From the NCBI GenBank assembly GCA_001790455.1, contig MGCP01000012.1, forward strand, positions 1 to 15,032: a DNA stretch of 15,032 nucleotides. Direction: 5' to 3'. Below the pieces are notes generated by a model that was not told the DNA's origin, did no database searches, and worked only from the letters and a program-made list of their open reading frames with translations. This DNA comes from Candidatus Saccharibacteria bacterium RIFCSPHIGHO2_02_FULL_47_12. Lineage in GTDB: Bacteria; Patescibacteriota; Saccharimonadia; Saccharimonadales; JANWIN01. This document shows, piece by piece, positions 11,993-15,032 of the stretch (its first letter is position 1; each line of letters begins with the position of its first letter). The position numbers were made by a program, and so were the translations under genes.

Positions 11993-12666
11993 TACTTGTT
12001 CTCCTTCTCAAATGGTTTACCCTGAGGTTTCTCGAAGGGCATGCCAAGCTTAGTTAGCAGCAACTTAGAATGCTCTATTTGCTTAGCTTTTATTACAAAT
12101 ACTACCTGTATGCCATGGGGCGTAGTAGTTTCTTCAAAACTTAGTTCCGGAAACACGGACTGTTCTGTAATGCCAATATTATAGTTACCAGATTTGTCAA
12201 AAGCGCGTGAAGACACGCCATGGAAGTCACGCAGACGGGGCATTACCAGGTTTATTAGTCGGTCAGCGAACTCATACATTCTGTCACCACGCAAAGTTGC
12301 CTTTAGGCCAATCGCATTACCTTCGCGCAGCTTAAATGATGCTATGGATTTCTTGGCATAGGTTTGTACGGGTATTTGCCCAGAAATTTTGGCTAGCGTG
12401 TTGGTGGCTACCTCAAAGAGTTTCTTATCGTCTTTGCCCCGTCCCAAACCAATGTTTAGTACAATCTTTTCTAACTTTGGTACTTCGTGCACATTGGCTA
12501 GGCTTAGCTCTTCTTTAAGCTCTTTGACCAGCTTTTCGTTATACAGCTGTTTTAGGCGTACTTCAACCGGTTGTTTAGTCTTAACAGCCATTACTTTACC
12601 CGCCAAAACTTTCTTTTCAGCTTTGTCATTTTTGGTGGTGGACTTCTTAGTGTTTACGTCGTTCAT
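11992..12666 (-). CDS. rplE: 50S ribosomal protein L5 (uL5) with an N-terminal extension
   Basis: L5 binds 5S rRNA and contacts P-site tRNA. The core runs from about residue 37 (RLKQLYNEKLVKELKEEL), through VPKLEKIVLNIGLG, QTYAKKSIASFKLREGNAIG, LKATLRGDRMYEFADRLINL and GNYNIGITEQSVFPEL, and ends near residue 215. The first 36 residues are Lys/Thr-rich and extra relative to the usual ~180-residue protein; a short basic tail is also present. The ATG at 12666 is well supported by AAGGAGGGG eight bases upstream, so the extension is probably translated. The Met at residue 27 has no such site. Confidence 0.97.
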   Translation of the reverse strand: MNDVNTKKSTTKNDKAEKKVLAGKVMAVKTKQPVEVRLKQLYNEKLVKELKEELSLANVHEVPKLEKIVLNIGLGRGKDDKKLFEVATNTLAKISGQIPVQTYAKKSIASFKLREGNAIGLKATLRGDRMYEFADRLINLVMPRLRDFHGVSSRAFDKSGNYNIGITEQSVFPELSFEETTTPHGIQVVFVIKAKQIEHSKLLLTKLGMPFEKPQGKPFEKENK

Positions 12667-12669
12667 TGC

Positions 12670-13047
12670 TTATTTCCCCTCCTTAGAAAGTTTAGGTGGG
12701 TGAATCTCCTTGTTGGTCTTTTGGAAGACACGGACTTTGGCGCCAGACTTATCAAATGTGTATTTAATCCGGCTTGGTTTTTTGCTTGTTGGTTCAACAA
12801 TACCGACTTTAGACACTGGAAGTGGCTTGGTGATATCTATAATTCCGCCCTGAGGGTATTGTCGGTTTGGCTTAACGTGTTTTTTTACAATGTTAAGGTC
12901 TTCTACAGTAACTGCATTTAGCCTAGGGTGCACAGCAGTAATCTTACCTGTTTGGCCTTTGTACTTTCCGGACCGCACCATAACGGTGTCGCCTTTTTTA
13001 AGCCGAATTTTATAGGGTTTGATCATGGTGTTCTTCTTGGCGCTCAT
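12670..13047 (-). CDS. rplX: 50S ribosomal protein L24 (uL24)
   Basis: L24 starts assembly of the large subunit at the 5' domain of 23S rRNA. The 125-residue protein contains the KOW motif (KKGDTVMVRSGKYKGQTGKI), then NAVTVEDLNIVKKHVKPNRQ, and PSRIKYTFDKSGAKVRVFQK. Length is slightly above usual because of short N- and C-terminal extras. One-base overlap with rplN (TAATG), with GGAGG seven bases before the ATG. Confidence 0.97.
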   Translation of the reverse strand: MSAKKNTMIKPYKIRLKKGDTVMVRSGKYKGQTGKITAVHPRLNAVTVEDLNIVKKHVKPNRQYPQGGIIDITKPLPVSKVGIVEPTSKKPSRIKYTFDKSGAKVRVFQKTNKEIHPPKLSKEGK

Positions 13048-13415
13048 TAGAGTACCTCCGGTGCTAGGCTGATAATTTTAGAATAGCCTTTGTCTCTGAG
13101 TTCTCTTGGGACTGGTCCAAATATACGTGTAGCTTTGGGTTGCTTGTCATCATCTAAAATAACTGCTGCGTTGTCGTCAAAGCGGATTGTAGAGCCGTCG
13201 TTGCGTCGTATTGGATTAGTTGTGCGTACAACAACTGCTTTGACAACTGACTTTTTCTTTACGTTGCCGCTAGGCGCTGCTTGTTTGACTGTAGCAACAA
13301 TTACGTCACCAACTCCAGCATAGCGGCGGCGTGTACCACCCAGTACGCGTATGCACAAAATTTCTTTGGCACCGCTGTTGTCTGCAACTAGTAGTCTAGA
13401 TTCTTGTTGTATCAC
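13047..13415 (-). CDS. rplN: 50S ribosomal protein L14 (uL14), GTG start
   Basis: L14 forms an intersubunit bridge and binds silencing factor RsfS in other bacteria. The 122-residue protein matches the family end to end: MIQQESRLLVADNSGAKEIL, CIRVLGGTRRRYAGVGDVIV, RNDGSTIRFDDNAAVIL, IFGPVPRELRDKGYSKIISL, APEVL. The start codon is GTG (13415-13413), overlapping the rpsQ stop as GTGA, and GAGG seven bases upstream supports it. It is the only non-ATG start among the clear genes here. Confidence 0.98.
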   Translation of the reverse strand: MIQQESRLLVADNSGAKEILCIRVLGGTRRRYAGVGDVIVATVKQAAPSGNVKKKSVVKAVVVRTTNPIRRNDGSTIRFDDNAAVILDDDKQPKATRIFGPVPRELRDKGYSKIISLAPEVL

Positions 13416-13774
13416 TTGGTTTCCTCTTTTGGCTCTTCTTTAGGTGCCTTGGTCTTAGCGGTTTTCTTTTCGGCTTTAGACTTTTCAGCTTCCGGTTCTG
13501 CGGTTATAGCCTCTACTGTCTGCTCACCGCGAATAACTGCTTTTTCTAAGATTTTGTCCAGTTTAAACCGCTTGTTTGCACTAATTGGCTTGGTTTCAGA
13601 TATTAGTACTTTGTCTCCTTCTTTTGCCTCGTTCTTTTCGTCGTGTGCCATGAACCTTTTGGTGTAAATGTAGCGCTTTCGATAAAGTGGGTGGATCTTG
13701 CTAGTCTGCACGCTTACCACAATAGTTTTGTCGGTTTTATTGCTAGCAACTGTACCTGTATGCGTTTTAGCCAT
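13412..13774 (-). CDS. rpsQ: 30S ribosomal protein S17 (uS17) with a C-terminal extension
   Basis: S17 is a primary 16S rRNA-binding protein with an OB fold. Core residues 1-81 match the family: THTGTVASNKTDKTIVVSVQ, HPLYRKRYIYTKRFMAHDEK, EGDKVLISETKPISANKRFK. The remaining ~39 residues form a charged tail rich in Lys, Glu, Ala and Thr (EAEKSKAEKKTAKTKAPKEE), which makes the protein 120 residues against the usual ~85. One-base overlap with rpmC (TAATG) and AAGGAGG seven bases before the ATG. Confidence 0.97.
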   Translation of the reverse strand: MAKTHTGTVASNKTDKTIVVSVQTSKIHPLYRKRYIYTKRFMAHDEKNEAKEGDKVLISETKPISANKRFKLDKILEKAVIRGEQTVEAITAEPEAEKSKAEKKTAKTKAPKEEPKEETK

Positions 13775-13974
13775 TACTTTGCCTCCTTAGATAGTTGTTC
13801 AGACAAAACTGTTAGCATGCGTGCCAAGTCCTTGCGTTTGCCCCTAATCTGGCGAACGTTTTGAACCTCGCCCATGCGTACACGTCGTCGTAACTCTACG
13901 ATTTCTGCTCTAAGCTCTGTGCTTTCTTTGGTTAAAGCGGCTGTGGATAATTTTCGGATTTCGGCAATTTTCAT
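13774..13974 (-). CDS. rpmC: 50S ribosomal protein L29 (uL29)
   Basis: A 66-residue two-helix protein near the tunnel exit, where it helps form the docking platform for nascent-chain factors. The sequence MKIAEIRKLSTAALTKESTE, LRAEIVELRRRVRMGEVQNV and RQIRGKRKDLARMLTVLSEQ fits L29, including the conserved LR..RF-like and R.IR..IAR-like segments. One-base overlap with rplP (TAATG), with AAGGAGG seven bases before the ATG. Position between rplP and rpsQ is the standard one. Confidence 0.96.
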   Translation of the reverse strand: MKIAEIRKLSTAALTKESTELRAEIVELRRRVRMGEVQNVRQIRGKRKDLARMLTVLSEQLSKEAK

Positions 13975-14387
13975 TACACATCCTCCTTGACCAAGAAGGT
14001 TGTTCTAACCGGTAGTTTATGTGCAGCTAGCCGCATGGCCTCACGGGCAGTCTCTTCGGATACTCCCTGCATCTCAAATAAAATTGTGCCGGGCTTTACC
14101 TTGGCCACAAAATATTCCGGATTACCTTTGCCGCTGCCCATCTTTACGTCCAAAGGCTTTTTTGTAACTGGGGTGTGAGGAAAGATTCTGATCCAAATTT
14201 TGCCACCACGTTTAATATAACGAGTCATGGCTTGCCGAGCGGCCTCAATTTGCCTGGCACTAACGCGCCCGTTGGACTGAGCCTGCAATGCATATTGTCC
14301 AAAGGCAATGTAATTGCCACTAGTGGCAACGCCTTCTACTTTGCCCTTACGGACTTTACGGTACTTGGTACGGCTCGGCATTAACAT
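13974..14387 (-). CDS. rplP: 50S ribosomal protein L16 (uL16)
   Basis: L16 helps position A-site tRNA. The 137-residue protein has MPSRTKYRKVRKGKVEGVAT, FGQYALQAQSNGRVSARQIE, AARQAMTRYIKRGGKIWIRI, FPHTPVTKKPLDVKMGSGKG and LAAHKLPVRTTFL, all family signatures. Two Met codons compete: ATG 14387 and, six bases on, the Met at residue 3, which matches the usual family start. GAGG lies ten bases before the first, so that one is preferred, with little certainty. It starts two bases after the rpsC stop. Confidence 0.98.
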   Translation of the reverse strand: MLMPSRTKYRKVRKGKVEGVATSGNYIAFGQYALQAQSNGRVSARQIEAARQAMTRYIKRGGKIWIRIFPHTPVTKKPLDVKMGSGKGNPEYFVAKVKPGTILFEMQGVSEETAREAMRLAAHKLPVRTTFLVKEDV

Positions 14388-14389
14388 TG

Positions 14390-15019
14390 TTAGTTCACCT
14401 CGCCTTTATAAATCCAAACTTTAACACCTACAATTCCAGCAATTGTCTTAGCATGTATCTGTGCAAAATCTATGTCTGCGCGCAGGGTATGAAGTGGCAC
14501 GCTGCCTGAAATTTCTTTTTCACGGCGACTCATTTCAGCGCCATTTAGACGTCCAGACACTTCTATGCGGATGCCTTTGGCTCCAGCACGCATGGTTGCA
14601 GCAGCAGTAGATTTAACTGCCCGGCGCCAAGAAATACGACGCTCTAACTGGTGCGCAATGTTTTCTGCAACTAATTTTGCGTATAGGTCGGGTTTTTTCA
14701 CTTCATCAATGTTAACCCTAGTCTGCACTCCATAAATTCTTTCTATGGTATCTTTTAGCTCCTGGGCGCCAGTACCACCGCGACCAATCACCACACCAGC
14801 CTTAGCTGTGTTAATAGTAACGGTCACCATGTTTGGTGATCGCTCAATGTCTACACTGTTTATAGCTGCGCGGCTGCCTAGCTTTTCTTGGATCATACGG
14901 CGTACTTCTAAATCTTGCTTGAGATACTTTGCGTATTCGCGTTTGTTTGCAAACCACTTGCTGCGCCAATCTTTATTTAGCTGCAAACGATAACTGATAG
15001 GGTTTACTTTTTGTCCCAT
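14390..15019 (-). CDS. rpsC: 30S ribosomal protein S3 (uS3)
   Basis: S3 lines the mRNA entry tunnel and has helicase activity with S4 and S5. The 209-residue protein begins MGQKVNPISYRLQLNKDWRS and contains the KH domain around VTINTAKAGVVIGRGGTGAQ, the segment KLVAENIAHQLERRISWRRA, and the C-terminal domain AGAKGIRIEVSGRLNGAEMS ending KVWIYKGEVN. Length matches the compact form without a long tail. GAGG lies seven bases upstream of the ATG. Confidence 0.98.
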   Translation of the reverse strand: MGQKVNPISYRLQLNKDWRSKWFANKREYAKYLKQDLEVRRMIQEKLGSRAAINSVDIERSPNMVTVTINTAKAGVVIGRGGTGAQELKDTIERIYGVQTRVNIDEVKKPDLYAKLVAENIAHQLERRISWRRAVKSTAAATMRAGAKGIRIEVSGRLNGAEMSRREKEISGSVPLHTLRADIDFAQIHAKTIAGIVGVKVWIYKGEVN

Positions 15020-15021
15020 AA

Positions 15022-15032
15022 CTACGCCTCAC
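15022..15032 (-). CDS. Possible last codons of rplV (L22)
   Basis: The window edge holds eleven bases before a TAG (15024-15022) on the minus strand; read in that frame they give the end of a gene in Glu-Ala-stop. By the conserved gene order rplV would lie directly before rpsC. Too little sequence is present to show identity, so this is position-based inference only. Confidence 0.3.

Overview
The window is a single minus-strand gene array from a reduced bacterial genome. It most likely belongs to the Candidate Phyla Radiation (Patescibacteria), possibly Saccharibacteria; the lineage is an inference. Supporting signs are that the spc-type order lacks rpmD (uL30) between rpsE and rplO, that adk and map are missing between secY and infA, and that genes are packed with 1- or 4-base overlaps. 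TGA serves as a stop (trpS, rpsQ, rpsE), so the genetic code is the standard bacterial one and not the UGA-glycine code of Gracilibacteria and Absconditabacteria. L36, S14, S4 and the clamp-loader protein all lack the zinc-binding cysteines that many relatives carry.

All transcription runs from high to low coordinates. The first block (15032 to 9367) is the S10/spc part: a possible end of rplV, then rpsC, rplP, rpmC, rpsQ, rplN, rplX, rplE, rpsN, rpsH, rplF, rplR, rpsE and rplO. Next comes secY (9326-7836), preceded by a possible weak promoter. A good promoter follows secY and serves the alpha-type block: infA, rpmJ, rpsM, rpsK, rpsD, rpoA, rplQ, rplM, rpsI (7782-3633). Most ribosomal-protein genes have clear Shine-Dalgarno sequences 6-10 bases before the start.

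The most interesting part is the 180-base gap between rpsI and the next gene (3453-3632). It holds, in order, a strong promoter, a 24-codon aromatic-rich open frame with one Trp codon that starts about where transcription should start, three mutually exclusive RNA pairings, and an intrinsic terminator. Downstream lie a 76-residue acidic protein and trpS, the tryptophanyl-tRNA synthetase gene. This is the architecture of a classical ribosome-mediated transcription attenuator: a ribosome stalled at the single Trp codon would hide the first arm, let an antiterminator form, and allow transcription into trpS. The TrpRS itself contains no tryptophan.

After trpS come an RluA-family pseudouridine synthase whose coding region carries two arrays of 7-base tandem repeats, a DNA polymerase III delta-prime-like clamp-loader protein, and the start of a TPR protein with its own extended -10 promoter and apparently a leaderless mRNA. 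A short TATAAT-like box ending 7-8 bases before the start codon recurs at the leader peptide, trpS and the TPR gene. No tRNA or rRNA gene, insertion sequence or CRISPR array was seen, and no plus-strand gene is convincing. No stretch longer than 180 bases lacks a gene.
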